DNA of 64,000 bases from Isoetes taiwanensis (GCA_021234155.1 JAJEKV010000006.1:11619317-11683316), one strand, 5' to 3'. Positions 33,203 through 46,250 are shown, numbered from the stretch's first letter. Notes: a model not told the origin generated them from the letters alone. A program made the numbers and translations.

Positions 33203-36200
33203 AAAAATACCTAAAAATATATATACCTCCATTCTTGTAAGTTATGCTCTAGTAAACTCAGGGGGGTCAAGTACCAAAAGCTTCATGTTTACATAAAGTC
33301 AAACCCGTTCCCTGAAGAAACGACTAAATTTTTTGATTACCACCTATTTTTCTACATAAGATAGGAAAAATGATATGAAAAACCACATATCAATCCGAAG
33401 TCTGCGGAGAAAGATAGGGCCATTCAAACATGACTGGGGTCAAACCGCTTTCAGCCTCCTCGAACCAATTATGGTTCCTGCATGCGCGTTTAAATAAATC
33501 AACTTTTTCAGGAAATGCATTTTGAGCTAATATTTGAAGTATTTTGTAATTGATAAAGTTCCTCCATCCCATAAAAATATTGCTGGCCTTGAATTTGATG
33601 TTTGAACTTTCACTTTTGATCTCAATTTTAGGTAACTTGTAATAATGATTAATATTTTCCTATATACCTAAACTTTACTCTATGATGTCGCCCAAAAAAA
33701 TCATAGTATGAAAGTTCAAAATGATATAAAACAATACAAAAACAAGCTCATAAAAACGAAAAGACATATAGTCACAAAAATCAAGAAAGGTTTCAGTATT
33801 CGAGCCCACATTACTCCTGATGCATTTAAAAATCAATTCCTTAATGCTAATTGATCTCAAGTTGAATTTTGGGATATAACAGCTTCTATATACTAGTAAT
33901 GAAAATATTTGTTGATCATAACCTTGAATTTTTGTATTAAACTTTATAGCATCAAATTCAAATATGTTCTATGTTTATTCTAGATTTATGCCTTTCGGAT
34001 GTGACTTGAAAATCACATTCTCAAAATGTTCCATGTCATGAAAATCAATACAAAAAATTAAAGAAAAATATGGAAGTTTATTACTATAAAAAGTCAAGTT
34101 AGACTAGATGTGCAATTCTACTTGCAGAACATTATTGGTCCAATAGACTAAAAGTTTAAAAATTAATAAGGCAACATCTCAACTAATTTTGATCTCAACT
34201 TTTAGAATATAGTTTATGCCTACAATTTCATAGGATAAAACAATTGGTTAGACGAAGCTTGCATAATTTGAGGGGCAATGTTTAAGCAACAAACAACCAT
34301 GAATTTTATGGGGCACTTATTCGCCAATTGAATCTACACGGACTTCCATTCACACCTTTCAAAAAATTATGTTACAAAAAGAAACCATGATATCATTATG
34401 GGGATAGAATAGAATAGAATAGTTTTTTTTAACGTCCACTTAGAGACCAATAGGGTCATGGACCCATACAATGGGCTGGTAGAAATCATTACTACTAGGA
34501 TTAAAAACCCTTGCCTTCAAAGGTTTTCAAGGGAAAACCTTTGGCAAGAATGATGATACTAGACAAGCGAGATAATGGACTACCGAGGCTCGCAGAATTG
34601 AGACTTTATCTAGAACCTCTCAAACATGTATAATGCCAAGTCATGCACGATGGTGCTGCGGAAGTTGTGGAAGCGTGGAATGAAATGCTAAGGTCAAAAA
34701 TGATTCGGACTATCTCAAAAGCGAGGGCAACTCGGAAGAGTATGGCTTTCATCTTCAACAACCTCAGAATCAAGTAAAGTACATAGTCTCGCTTCAGAAA
34801 TTGCGGCCGCGCTCCCATCTACCTGTCTTCAAATAAGTCCGTGGGACCCTCGTATAATTGATGCAATAGCTACAAGCTTGTTCTCGACAATGAAGCAAGC
34901 AAATAAGCTTGGGGCTCGTGCCAAGGTGGATTTATGTGTGCATGATAATGACCAGCCACTTGGGCCAAAGTAATCAAGGCCCCATATCTTTTTGAGAAAA
35001 ACCCACCATTGAGATATTATTGAAAAAATCACAATTGAGAAGGATAGGGCTAGTGAGAGAGATATATGCTCTACACAATTGGTTTAGTTATGGACCATAA
35101 ATGGTTCATGCTTAATTATATTCGTATTCTTCAAATAATATGTTATTTCAATATGAAAAATAGACGTTATATTGCAAAGGAAGGTCCGTGATTCATGAAA
35201 ATATATGTATATGAAAGATGGCCTACTTGTAACATTATCCCACTAAAACTCTAATGCTTTGTTGCAAAGAAGGATATACATCTTTATACTAGAAAAAATA
35301 ACAATGTTTCTCCGTGATGTTTTTTTGTAAGAAAGCCACAATAACCTACATAGGGGACCCATATATATGTCCCTTGTCATATTTTGAACCATTTGGAAGG
35401 CTTATTTGGAATAATATAGCGTAGTTCTATTCTATTCTATAAAACCGAGAAAAGACGTGATCAAAGGTCATATGGTTTAATTTTTATTCTTATACTTCAA
35501 CTTCACGATATTTCACTTTCATTCATCAATAAACATCATTAGCTAGTAAATGATGAGTTTTTAGCCTATAATTTTGGAATTAACTCAAAATTTTAACCTC
35601 TAATGTGTTAATCCAATGGCTGCACATCATCTTTAATATAAATTAATTGCATGGTTAAATCCTAATTATACTATATGCAAGTTGATAAGTAATTTTTCTA
35701 TGTGGATATAAGAAGAACGATCATTCACATTAAATTTAGATACTTACGAATGGTGATTTTTGGAGCATTTTAACATATAATTTTGTCCTGAATTCGTATA
35801 GGAAATTTCTATTAGATTTTGAAGTTGATATACCTTATGAACACTGAAAAAACATAAGATTGTACTTTTATAATTTAAGAAACAATGGCCAAGAACTAAG
35901 CTAAAACTTGTAACTAATAAAGAAAAAATAACTTAAAAACGCAGCGGCGTTTTGAACAAAATAGGGTTTGCCGCTCCCACGGATGTTAAATATTAGCAAC
36001 CAAAGTTTAAAGATAAGAATCAATGTTTTCTATCATAAATAGACAAATACTTTTCAATTTTGCAAGGTCTACTTGTTTATGCTAAAAAACTAAGAATCGT
36101 TTTGGATAAGGTTGCAAAACTCCAAATTCTCTAATATTTGAACAATCACTACAATATATAGTGAGTTCATTATCTTGAAATTCTCAAGGTCATTAAGAAT

Positions 36201-36371
36201 CAAGTAAGGGATTGGGATATGGTGGTGGATGTTATAATGCGAATTGACATTTCGTTTCTATATATTGGTTTATGGCAAGGGTCAATTGGATCCAATTCCG
36301 TCCATGGACCAGGAATGGTCTCGGACCACTTTAGTGTTAACTTTGGGAGCCAAGGAGAAATGGTTAAAAGA
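33203..36371. other. AT-rich insertion inside copia A
   Basis: About 3.2 kb without coding signal separates the integrase linker from the RT. It contains (ATAGA)n at 34404-34422 directly followed by T8 and AACGTCCAC, and a run of (TTCTA)n at 35424-35441 in the opposite sense. These may mark one inserted element of about 1 kb. No transposase, RT or gene was recognised. Confidence 0.5.
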
Positions 36372-37825
36372 ATGAATGATGAATTAGAATCTTTCAACAA
36401 CTCAAACCTATGATATAGTGGATTTTCCTAATCAAAAATGTAATTGGCGAATGGTCGTATTAAGGTGAAACCAATGATGGCAAGGAAAGTTTAAGGCAAG
36501 CACTTGTGGCACAAGGGTTTATACAGAAAAAGGGGACAACTATTTCATGACTAGACATATTCTCCATTGTTAAGCTTTACTAGTTTGTAATGCTTCGTCA
36601 TTTAGCTAATGCATTAAACTTGGAATTCCACTACGGATGTAAAATCCCATTTTGAATGCTAAATTAGAAGATAGATTACATTTATGAGGTAATCGCGGAT
36701 TTGAGGTTGGCAAACAATAAGGTTTTTGAAGGTAAACATGATAAGTTTATGACCTTAAATGTACCAAGAGAATGGTATCTCCTGCATTGATAACTATCTA
36801 AGAGAGCAAAGGATTTGGTAAAATCTCGTGAATGATGAAATATGTACAAATATCAGCAAGAGAATGATTATTGCATAATAGCACTATAGCGTAGATGATC
36901 AGACATGGCGTTAGTAGGTAAAATGCTAAATCATTGCAAAAACATGTTGAAGCTACTATATCAAATGTCGGATTAGATGAACCTGCCAATTTTTGTGGCA
37001 TTGAAGTTGAAAGAGATACAATAGAAGAGAATGCTAAAACTGAAGCAAAGTAGGCATATAGACAATATGCCTCAAAAAGGTTTAACCCTTTGCGAAGTAA
37101 GCAAGCAGTAAAACTCCAATTGTGCCAGTCAACACTGACAAACATATAGCTTTATCGGGACCGAAAAAGAAGAGATGGTGCTGTGCCTTGCTGTGATTAC
37201 CGTTGGATGTCTGCATCTCAAACAATACCGCACTCAGAGCATTGTCATATTGTAAATATCCTATGGTGAAGGAATCTTCAAACCCAAGCCACCCTCATTG
37301 GATGCTAAGAGTTTTGAAGTATCTAAAGGGTACCAAACACCAGAATCATTCAACTCCGTAAAAATCTTTTAATCTACTCTTGCTGAGGCAGTGGAGGTTG
37401 GATCAGGAGGTGACCAAAAGGCTGTCCACTGGATATGTAATTGCTTGGGAGAGGTGTTGTCACCGGAAATGTAAAAGCAAAATGCAAGAGCTAGTGTCAT
37501 CCAGAGGTTAATATGCTTCTAAAGATCATTATTACAAAGAAGTTATCCGCTTAGAAGATTGTTTAAAGAAATGAAGTGCACCTGAATAAGTCAACTACTA
37601 TCTGACGATAGTCAAAGCCGCATTTCACAAGAATAAAAATCCCAGAGTATGGAAAGAACCACACATTGAGTTGAATATGCATTTTACCGGGGAAAGAGAT
37701 CTACCGCTAAGTAGCCTACTGGAATGAAGTATATATACCATGATCAAGCAGATGAGCCAAAGGCTCTGAAGGAAAGGTGTTTTACTTTCTATTTTAGACT
37801 GTTTAAATGTTCGTGAATATATGAT
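36372..37825 (+). pseudogene. Copia A reverse transcriptase and RNase H, decayed
   Basis: The part from 36372 reads MNDELESFNNSN, the start of the copia RT domain. In broken frames, stretches follow that correspond to the YKARLVA...QKEG...FSP region (about 36450-36580) and the block near 36700-36800. RNase H-side landmarks are VLKYLKGTKHQ (about 37310-37345) and STGYVIAWERCC (about 37422-37455). The catalytic YVDD box is degraded (ALYVDDQ-like near 36885). Stops occur every few dozen codons. It ends at the purine tract before the right LTR. Confidence 0.72.
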
Positions 37826-37835
37826 GAAGGAGGAA

Positions 37836-38096
37836 TGTTAGAGTTTTATGGTTGGTCATCATATTCTCAGAGGGTTTGATCTCTAAAGATAAGAGCCCGT
37901 GAACACCCACTAGAAATATCGCTGACTTTAGAAGCAGTTAAGTTGTTTGCTAAGTTAAGGAATGACAGGATTGAGAGGAAAGAAATAGGAGACGTTTATA
38001 GTTGTTTAATGGTCTATGAATTAAACCTTAAAGGTAAGATGGGTTATTTAAAGATAAGTACTACTAAAATATGCAAGAGGTTAAGGCCGAATATCC
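37836..38096 (+). repeat. Copia A right LTR (approximate)
   Basis: Direct repeat of 29015-29290, starting TGTTAGAGTTTTATGGTTGG right after GAAGGAGGAA. A 60-codon frame crosses it but is only LTR sequence. Divergence from the left copy is high, so the insertion is old. Confidence 0.65.
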
Positions 38097-38387
38097 GAAG
38101 TAAAGTTGACAAATCTAATGCTTAATCACGCCTGATCACCAGAGAAGATCGAACAAATAGCCCCGTGAATAATTAAATAAACACACGATTTGGAGATTTG
38201 CCAGTACCTAAATACCTGCATTTATGTTTTATTGAATGAATAAGACCTGAAATCACTGCTTCATCGGGAACCATTGAAGCGTTCATTGAAACCATTGAAG
38301 TGGGTCACCATTGCAATAGAATTACACGCGAATACCACTACTTGCTGATAAGGGTTTTGTAGTACAATGGATTATCAGATCGATCCG

Positions 38388-38960
38388 GTGACATCGATCG
38401 CCATTCTAGATCGGGATCGAGCATGTCATGCATGGATGCGATGCACATGCCCGCTTTGGTTGGAGTTCGCTATTTCGTGCTGCTTCTCGATCCATCGCCT
38501 CATCGACGCCTTCTCTCAAAGACTTTATTCCTTTGAATTGTTTCCTGCGCGTGGAGGGCTTTTTCCCCGCTGGTTGAATGACGGCGATCTTTCTTTGTTA
38601 TCCTTTACCGGGCTCATTCAGCCCCGTGACCTTTCGGCCCTCAATCCTAGTTTTGTGGGCGGAAAGTTCTTCCGGTAGTCAGCGGTTTGTTGAGCTATGA
38701 GTCCCATTCGACCGCATCGATCCAGACACTGGACGCCATTCTGGTCGGGATCGGCATGTACGTCATGCATGCGCTGGGCGCGGCACCGGTTTTGGTTGGG
38801 AGTTCGCCATTTCAAAGCGCTGCTTTCAGATCCACGCCTCTACTCCATGCTTCTCGCAGCCAGCATCTTTATTCTCTTTGAACCCACCCTCCCCCTTTCT
38901 TTGTTTATTATATTTTGTGCCAAGCTCAGTTTTATGTTTTTCACCCGCTGGTGATAAGTT
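38388..38960. repeat. About 325-bp tandem duplication, GC-rich
   Basis: Two units begin near 38388 and 38712. They share CATCGATC, CGCCATTCT(A/G)G, TCGGGATCG, GTCATGCATG, TTTGGTTG(G)GAGTTCGC and CTTTATTC(C/T)(T/C)TTTGAA. The second unit is cut short near 38900. Frames are open in places (103 and 85 codons) without any known motif. Confidence 0.7.
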
Positions 38961-39839
38961 TTTCATTCACCGGGTGATGCTATTCTCTCGTATGTTTTCT
39001 CGCTTGTTGTAAGTTGGTGATGTGCAGGTACAAAGCATGAAGCGCATCATTTCACTTCTCCGCGTTTTGGGAGCGATTCTATGCCTTTACGCTTGTTCTG
39101 CTTCCCTTGCCGGTTTACCAGGGTTTTTCTCAAAACCCGAAGGGTTGTGTTTTTAATCCTGCGGATAAGCTTTCTGCAGTACATCGCCCAATTACTCATT
39201 AGTGCATTGTATTTGTTTTAAATCAAATGATAATCATTTTCCTTATTTTTCGTGGGTAGTTCGCATAAAGGCTACCCACCATTCACAATTCATTGTAAAA
39301 TCACGAGACGAATGTGAGAAGCCCATTCATGGCTGTTTGTCGGTTTTTGCTAGAACCCATTCTGAATTCAAGTTAGAATTGCTAAAACTAGATTGATCTA
39401 AGGATGCATTGAGGCTTCAAGAATTCTAACATCAAGAAACGGTTCACCCCTCTCTGTAATCGCTACGCATCACCCTAAACCTTTGCATTCAAAATATGCA
39501 ACCTCATGTCATTTATTGGTTGTAGATGCTTCCACCTGGGCCTTTTTAGGTACATCAGATTCAGCCAAGAAAGACCGCACTCAGCGTATCGCCCAATCTT
39601 CAAGCTTCGAGCAAACCCTTGTTCTTTCAAATAGGTCAGGTTTGGCGCGATGGGCTTAATCCTTATTTTAACCTCGTAATGACGCTACCCAATAAGCTAG
39701 ACATTACGCCATAAAGCCGAGTTGAATGAGCGATTCGTTTGTTTCTATGTATTCTTTTTTTCAAGTTATTAGAGAGCATAAATACATAATTTCAAAAAAA
39801 GGATTCTTATATATGATTCAAGAAGATTTTATGCTATAC

Positions 39840-40050
39840 CGATTCGAAAGACAGACACAAAGTAAACAAGATTTTAATCTATGCTATGCTAATAGACAGA
39901 GGCACAAGATTTTATGTTGCAAGTTATGCGCGCATAGACAGAGGGCAACAAGATTTTATGTTATGCTATGCACATTTTGCAATTTCTGTTTTAGTTGTGT
40001 TTTTATAATTTTATGGCTTTGCCTATGCGCGCATAGCATGTTGTGGTTCT
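39840..40050. repeat. Repeats of ACAAGATTTTATG with GCGCGCAT palindromes
   Basis: ACAAGATTTTA(A/T) or a close variant occurs at about 39868, 39904 and 39950, near AGACAGAGG and TATGCTATGC. ATGCGCGCATAG occurs at about 39927 and again at about 40025. It is a small degenerate tandem repeat of unknown role. Confidence 0.55.
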
Positions 40051-40319
40051 CCTTGAGTAATAGAAAATGCACACGACTTCATTTCCACTGCTTCGCCTTT
40101 CACTATTCATCGAGATTTTGATGATTCTTTTCATTTTTCCACTTCATGTGTGTCCCAAACCACCTAAATTAGATTTTTTATTTATACCTAGGTGGCTGAA
40201 TTAACAAGAAGTTTCAACTTTTTTTTGTAAATTTGGGTCTCTAAAATGGTACGTAATCAGAAATTAGGGCTATTTTTAAGTGACCTTCAAAAGTGGCAAA
40301 ATTCTATGGTATTTTAGGG

Positions 40320-42640
40320 AATCTTTGAAAGATTCTTTTATTAGTGCAAACGCAGTCATTAGTGTGTTTATAGTCACCTTATTCTCTCGCTTCTACCTTG
40401 GTTTCACTCAAGTTCTTTATCTACCTCATAAACCCTTCTGCAGGACTGTAAGATGTATGCTATCTCAACAGATTTTTATGGAAGAGCATATACTGGCCCA
40501 GCCATGGTCTCAAAAATCATTACCTTTAGTTTTTACTCAATTCACTCCTCACTCTTTTAGCATCATAGAAATCAAATACAAAGGGTCTAAATGTTTTCGT
40601 GATCCCTTCCTTGCTCTCGCTATCAATACTATGTCATCAAAGATATAAAAGCAAGTTAATAACATAATTCAACAGTGATCCCCCTCCCCCATATTCGTAC
40701 TCCATTCTTTCCAATTCATCAATAAAATTCCAAAGTGAGGGTTTGAGACATAGGTGCACCCTGTTTCTGACTCCAATGTTACCAACACCATAAAGCAATC
40801 TTACCGCGATTCTATATATTCCTTTAGTAATAATTTATGCTACCCATGCTAATCCACAAATTATCCTCGTGATACCTGTGACAAAGACTCAGGTATGGCT
40901 TCATAAACGCCAATAAGTGGCTTTGAACCTTTGCGATCAATCATAAACTTAAAAGTAACAAGATGACCTATGGTGGATTTCTCTGAGGCCTAAAATCAAG
41001 GTTCTCTTAGTCTAACATCACATGTCAGCCTGCTAATTCTTATGCTCGAGTAACTGAAAGCATGCCAACTCGCATACAAATTACTAACCATAATCATTCC
41101 CAGAGTTGTCGATCATTTCTATCTCCTCGTCTTTACTGCATTGAATCACCCTATTGATCTCACAAATAAGCAGGAAGCCTTCCTCAATCACAGATAACAT
41201 TAGTATTAGTGCTCGACCATTTTGGGCCCCGCCCACTTTTAAAAGTTCAATTAATTAGGTCCGTAGACCGGCCTTTCTATTGGCAAGCTTATCAATCCCC
41301 ATTGATATCCGCTTTTAAAAGAAAAGGTGTACTTCCTTTTTTGCCATTCCATCCCGCTGCCCTTCCGCGATACAATTCTTACCATATCTAGTAAATCCTC
41401 CACATGTAACAGATTCTTTCATGCCTACCTTGTTTAAGTTTCTTCCAGAATGTAGCCGGTTCCACTAATAAATTTACTAATTCCTCCTCATGTAATTTCG
41501 CAAGAAAGCCTGCTTTTGCCTTTAGTAAGAGTTTTAAACTCTTTGATCAATTCGCCCAACCCGCCTCAAGGCTCCTTTGTATTGTTTTCTTTTTCTGCGA
41601 TTCACCGGTTAAACCAACCATTGTAAGGCGTCCTTTTCCCACGCCTCAAGCAAAACATGTGCGGTAATAGTAGTAATGAAGATGTTAGAAGAACACTTAT
41701 CCCATCCACCCTCAGCTATATCACCTCGCCATAATTGTTCAAACATGTTAAGATACGCTTTTTTCGTTCTCAACTGCGATATATTCGATCCGAATTTACA
41801 TGTGCCTCGCTATCTTCCTTTTGCCATGATAGACGAAGGATAGGTAATACATTTGTTCACTCACTTCTCTCATCCAAAATCTCGCAAAGAGATAACTTGT
41901 TTCTAGAAAAATGAGTCGCTGCAATAAAATAATCACCACGCCTTGCCTCTACATGTACATTTAGAAGCTCGAAAGTTTCTAGTTCCCATTATATAAGAGT
42001 AAATTTGCCACTACATGTTCAACAAAGCAGTAGTCATCGGGTAGGCCATCGTCTAAATCAAATGAAAAACGATCCCATCCGGACATCACGCAACTCCGCT
42101 TCATCTTAGCTGCTCCATCCATACAATGAAATACCCTCATAACTTCATATTACCGCCGTTTCTTCCATTGAAGTCCCCATAAGTACTAATTTCCTGCAGC
42201 CATAAAACCTAAAATTTCTTGTTCAAGCATCCGAATGGATCGCTCTATATCTAGATGATACAACCGATATGCCTGGGCCGCTTTTAAGGGGAAAAGTATA
42301 ACCCTAATAAATACCTTTACGCTTCCTTTCCCTTAAGTTCCATCCGCATGCACCGCTTAGAATCCTTCACTACCTTTTACCATATGTAATAATTCCTTCT
42401 AACATAACAAGCTACCCCATATCCTCTTCTCCCACCCCTTCCTCGCTCCATAACAATGCAGAGACAAAAGTCGGTATATCCGGCAGGCCAAATTCTTCAT
42501 TTTGCTCCTATGTTTCAAAATAAATCATTTAATGTCAGAACATCTTCCATGGAGTATACTTTATCATGACTCACTATTGATGTCTCCATGCCATACTTTG
42601 ACATAGATTTCAAAATACCGTTTTGTGTGAGTTCTACTAA
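40320..42640 (-). mobile_element. Decayed LINE (endonuclease to RT)
   Basis: On the minus strand the endonuclease is recognisable near 42400-42560 (LPDIPTF-like) and 42150-42190 (GDFNGRNGG-like block across a frameshift). RT blocks follow: ESETGCTYVSNPHFGIL near 40700-40780, where GVKQGCPLSPTLFGI is normal, and FDDIVLIARARKG near 40610-40650, the YADD box with its first residues changed. The order fits ORF2 of the L1-like type seen at 6.8-15 kb. No (TC)n tail or ORF1 was found. It is dead, with stops throughout. Confidence 0.72.
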
Positions 42641-42739
42641 TTCTATCGTATTTTTCTACATGTTAGTTATTGTTCAAGAATCCCAACAAACAAGTTTGCC
42701 GATAACAGGACAACCACGATTGTGTCGAAAGAGAATAGA

Positions 42740-43072
42740 TAGAGAAAGAGTAATATAGAGAGAAGAGAATGTAAAGAAATGAAGAGACGGAGAGAAATAA
42801 TAGAAAAAAATATAGAGAAGACAAATAATTACACTTAATGATTTCTATTCTTTTCCACCTAAAAGAACTGGTGGACCAACACGAAAAACCTACAAAGACT
42901 TCGTACATTCGCAAATGGACACTGTGCATGTGCAATCACTTGCAATAATTAAGTCTGATTGACCCTAAGCCTGATTTTTTTTATATTTAATAATTTTTTA
43001 CTACAATGCTCTATAGAGGCCTTATCAATATGCCATATAGCCTCCCATAACTTGCAAGTCTCATCTATATAA
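42740..43072. repeat. Tandem 0.4-kb unit, first copy (left part)
   Basis: This stretch (from AGAGAATGTAAAGAAATGAAG through GACAAATAATTACACTTAATG to CATAACTTGCAAGTCTCATC) recurs at 48030-48380. With copia B removed, its right part continues at 47987-48029 (CTCATGGTCTTATCATCATT), which is matched by 48380-48421. The two units were thus directly adjacent, and copia B split the first one. Confidence 0.8.
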
Positions 43073-43244
43073 TAAAGAAATTAGTCATGCAAGCAATCAG
43101 AAAGAGGAAAACGCAGTTTGGTGGAATAGGTAGATGGATTTTGTATTGAATAGAAACATATACAAAAGTATGCACTGTGAGATGACGGCCAGTTTATGCC
43201 GTGGATGCACTCCATGGTCGACTCTATAATTCCAGGCTTTATCA
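43073..43244 (-). repeat. Copia B 3' LTR
   Basis: 172 bp, aligning with 47817-47986 end to end (GGAATTATA(G)GAGTC, CACGGCATAA, TTGCATG(A/T)). It is followed on the plus-strand left side by the TATAA target duplication. Confidence 0.85.
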
Positions 43245-43299
43245 CTCCCACTTCACTGATCTCATTATAATCTTCTATATCCTATTGCGTCAAATTTGT

Positions 43300-43900
43300 C
43301 TCGAAAAGCTAATATTATGTCACTTAGCATCTCCGTAGAGTTGGGCAAGATAAGAAACCGACGCCACCATTTTGAACTTGGTCTTTTATAAAATGTGATA
43401 TCTTGTTCCAATGTGACGAAGTTCTTGACGATTAATTTCTAGAGAGTTAGCCATAGCAATTGCACTTGATTATCAACACATAATAAAGTAGGTGCTTGTT
43501 GCTCCAAACATAATTCCTCCCCACAGTTGACGAATCAGACATTTTAGCAAAGAAAGCTAGCCTAACATATTCGATTCTCAGATTAGATAGCGCCACTATT
43601 GTCCGTTTCTATTTTCCACGATATAATGTAATTCCAAGCAAGAAACAACCGAAGTAGATCTTCTAGTATCATGTTCACGCCTAATCAATCGTATCCAACC
43701 AACTGGAATGATTATTTATCATCAACCTAGAATAATATAAAGCATGATCCTTGTTCCTTGAAGATATCGCGATAATGCTTACCCGCTGTTCAATGTGTTT
43801 ACCCGGATTTTCCAAAACTGGCCGACTACTCCACCGCGATATGACAAGTTCGTCTTGTACATATTGTTAGATAAATCAAGGAATCCACATCGGGCGAGCA
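43300..43900 (-). pseudogene. Copia B RNase H
   Basis: Minus-strand frames give EELCLEQQAPTLLCVDNQ (about 43450-43510), where the RNase H Asp-Asn pair is seen. Then come HWNKISHFIKDQVQNG or its shifted partner (about 43370-43430) and SEMLSDI-like and RDKFDAIGYR strings (about 43265-43340). Upstream, NPGKHIEQ (about 43790-43815) fits the RT-RNase H connection. It is broken by stops. Confidence 0.78.
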
Positions 43901-45250
43901 AGGAACTCACGCATGTGAGCTATCTCTAATCCGCTTTAGAGACATATCGATGTAAGTTTCACACGCCTCCATGTGTTGAGACCTGGTTTGCTATCTTGCA
44001 TATTGAATCTTTTAAGCACATCATCATCAATATATTTGCTTTTGAACTAACCTCAACCAACCTCTTCAATGATTTCTCACCACCAGAGCAAGCAAGACAA
44101 TAACTGATCTCCCCATGTCTTTCATGTCGACTCCCGAGAGTCGCTTTCACTTGAAGCAATGAAGACATATGATTTGGTAAGAATGATACAATCGCTGCAA
44201 CGACAAGGCGACAATGACAAGAAATTTCCTCCTACCTGCTTTTAACATAAACATTGCCATCTCATTGCAAGCACTGAAACCAAGAGATAAAGATAAGCAT
44301 TAATAATGACATACCATGCCCTTTGGGGATTGCCCGAGCCCAGATAATGCTTCTTTGTCTAACTTGCAAAACAAGATGTTCTTGTCCTCATGACATAACC
44401 TCCTTCGTGTTGGGAAATAAAATCTCCTCTTGAAGCTCTCCTCCATGATGAAAAGCAAAGGCATATCCGCTTCCAGGTTTCAAGATTAGCATGGAGCAAA
44501 GCAGGCAAGTGTGATTCGAATGGAAGACATACGCGACTACAGTGAGAATGTGTCAAAGAAATCAATGCCTTCCACTTGGAGAGAGAAACCTCTCGCAACA
44601 AACCTTGCCTTCCACCGCCCCATTTGGCCACGCATCTCGCTTTAACCTTAAACAACTATTTGGTGTCGACTATCGCTATGCTTCAAAGGAAGATGAGCAA
44701 GCTCCCACGCGTCATTCCTTTCTCATCAAAGAGGCATATTCTTCATCCATAGCCGCCACTCACTTGCATTCTCTCCTTTCTAAAGCTTCTGAACACTTGG
44801 TGTTCAACAAGAGTAGGATCATGACTGACCATTAAGTTCTCTTGATTTTGTTCTCCTAAGAGGTGACTCGTTTCAATTGCTGGCGCTTAAGATAGCTAGT
44901 GCGCCGATTTAGTAGTGCCCCTATTTGGCCGAGGATCATCAGAGGGCTGGGCCTCTCCTGATGGGATGACCGGCCATAAATTCAATGGATGCCTCAGAAG
45001 TAAATTATACTTGGGACTTCCTCAATATCCATGATCGGCTGTAAATGCATCGGGGGCTGATTTTCATATCATAGTGAAGGGGAATCTTTGTCTGTATGGT
45101 TTCATGACTCACCACTTTTGATGATGCTTCATGTGTGAAGGTGGTGGCTGGAAAATCGACTCTTAAATCTCCCACTAGAGTGTTATCCATCATGCACACC
45201 AATCATCATGTAACAAAGTCATCCAAACCGGGGAAGCTATGCGGAAAACT
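43900..45250 (-). pseudogene. Copia B reverse transcriptase, decayed
   Basis: Landmarks on the minus strand are KARCVAKWGG with RQG (about 44600-44650, the KARLVAKGF block), FISQHEGGYVM (about 44390-44420, the QPEGF-like block) and KRFNMQDSKPG (about 43975-44010), which follows the RT core in copia elements. The YVDD box is not recoverable. Frame changes between all blocks show loss of function. Confidence 0.72.
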
Positions 45251-46250
45251 GCTGAGGTACTCCCATCGTTTCACACACTAGACATGCCATTTGCTCCCCA
45301 TACACCCATTTTCATTGAAGATGACATTCTCTACAATCACAGTTTTTCCAAAGTAAGCTATATATAATTCAGATGCTCTCTACCAAGTGGCATATCCAAC
45401 AAGCACACATTTTTCACTTGCATATCCAACTTCTTCTTCCTTATGAACATGGGCATAAGCAACACATCCTAATATCCGGATATGGCTAAGGGCTGGTTTC
45501 TTTCTCGTCTATGCTCATATGGGGGTAATGCCATTCAATTCTGACGTAGGCAACCTATTTCAAGTAACTCACCGCTTGTTACCGCTTTCCCTCTTTAACA
45601 TGTTAGGCATACTAGCATAATTCCAACATTGCTTAGCACTTTCCATCATATAGTCCTATTCATGCTCTGCAACTCCATTTTGTTGTGGAGTATATGGAGT
45701 GGTGTGTCAGGAATAATGTCTGCCTCTTGCAATAGTGATCAAATTCTCTAGTACTCTCCACCACTATCGCTTTGGTGAACCTTAATTAAATTGCCCTTGT
45801 CTTTCCATTTGAATGCTGAACTCTAAACATAGCTAGTAATTTCTAGATTTTCCGCAAGAAGTTCAATCAGCTACAAAACCTCGAAAAAATCATCTATGAA
45901 GGTCAACATATAGCTGCTTCTTCCCATAGTCAGTGGTCTCAGATTGGCCTGGCCATATGTCGTGAGTGTACAATCTCCAAAGGCACTAGTTCCTCCCACT
46001 TTTCCCATCGAAATGATGCTGTCTCTACTATGCTTTCCCATCACAGTCTGGCTGTAATTCAAGCATATCATCTTCTCAAAGGGTTCAAGATCATCAACCA
46101 TCCTCTCATTTGCTTCTTAAGTGTTTGAATATTTGGATGTCCCATCTTTATTATGCCATTGTTGAATGTGCCACATTTGCCTCACTCATAGGGCTTGTGC
46201 TGCCTGGGTCCTTCATTCTTGCATCAAGTTTTATATAGACTATCACTCTG
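45250..46250 (-). pseudogene. Copia B integrase, decayed
   Basis: The frame at 45871-46101 contains KHSRDSIISMGKVGG, YGQANLRPLTMGR and YMLTFIDDF, the entry of the copia integrase core with the second Asp block. Shifted frames then give SDSGGEY (about 45745-45770), an IPDTPLH-like string with QNG-type residues (about 45670-45715) and MNRTI (about 45640-45660), the Glu-containing third block. Later parts are too damaged to follow. Confidence 0.78.

Larger units (their letters stand above)
29015..38096 (+). mobile_element. Ty1/copia element A, old, with nested insertions
   Basis: A direct repeat bounds the element: 29015-29290 and 37836-38096 both start TGTTAGA(A/G)TT(C/T)TATGGTTGG, and are taken as LTRs. 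Coding order is gag, protease, integrase, RT, RNase H, which is the copia order. A purine tract GAAGGAGGAA (37826-37835) sits just before the right LTR. The 9-kb length is inflated by insertions between protease and integrase (30230-31850) and before the RT (about 33200-36370). Every domain is broken. The left repeat runs straight into gag without a clear primer-binding site, so the exact LTR ends are uncertain. Confidence 0.8.
38097..40320. other. Unassigned region with two sets of internal repeats
   Basis: No gene was recognised. A GC-richer block (38367-38960) is a tandem duplication, and 39840-40050 is repetitive; both are listed separately. Near 39019-39033 a GTAAGTTGGTGATGTGCAGG string looks like very close splice signals but has no exon to support it. 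Confidence 0.4.

Noticed and set aside
35424-35441. (TTCTA)n as the partner terminus of the element at 34404
   Set aside because: The pentamer is in inverted sense, but the adjoining bases do not match, so the pairing is not supported beyond the simple repeat.
37943-38125. 60-codon frame in the right copia A repeat
   Set aside because: The same sequence is in the left repeat; it is LTR or gag-leader sequence and not a gene.
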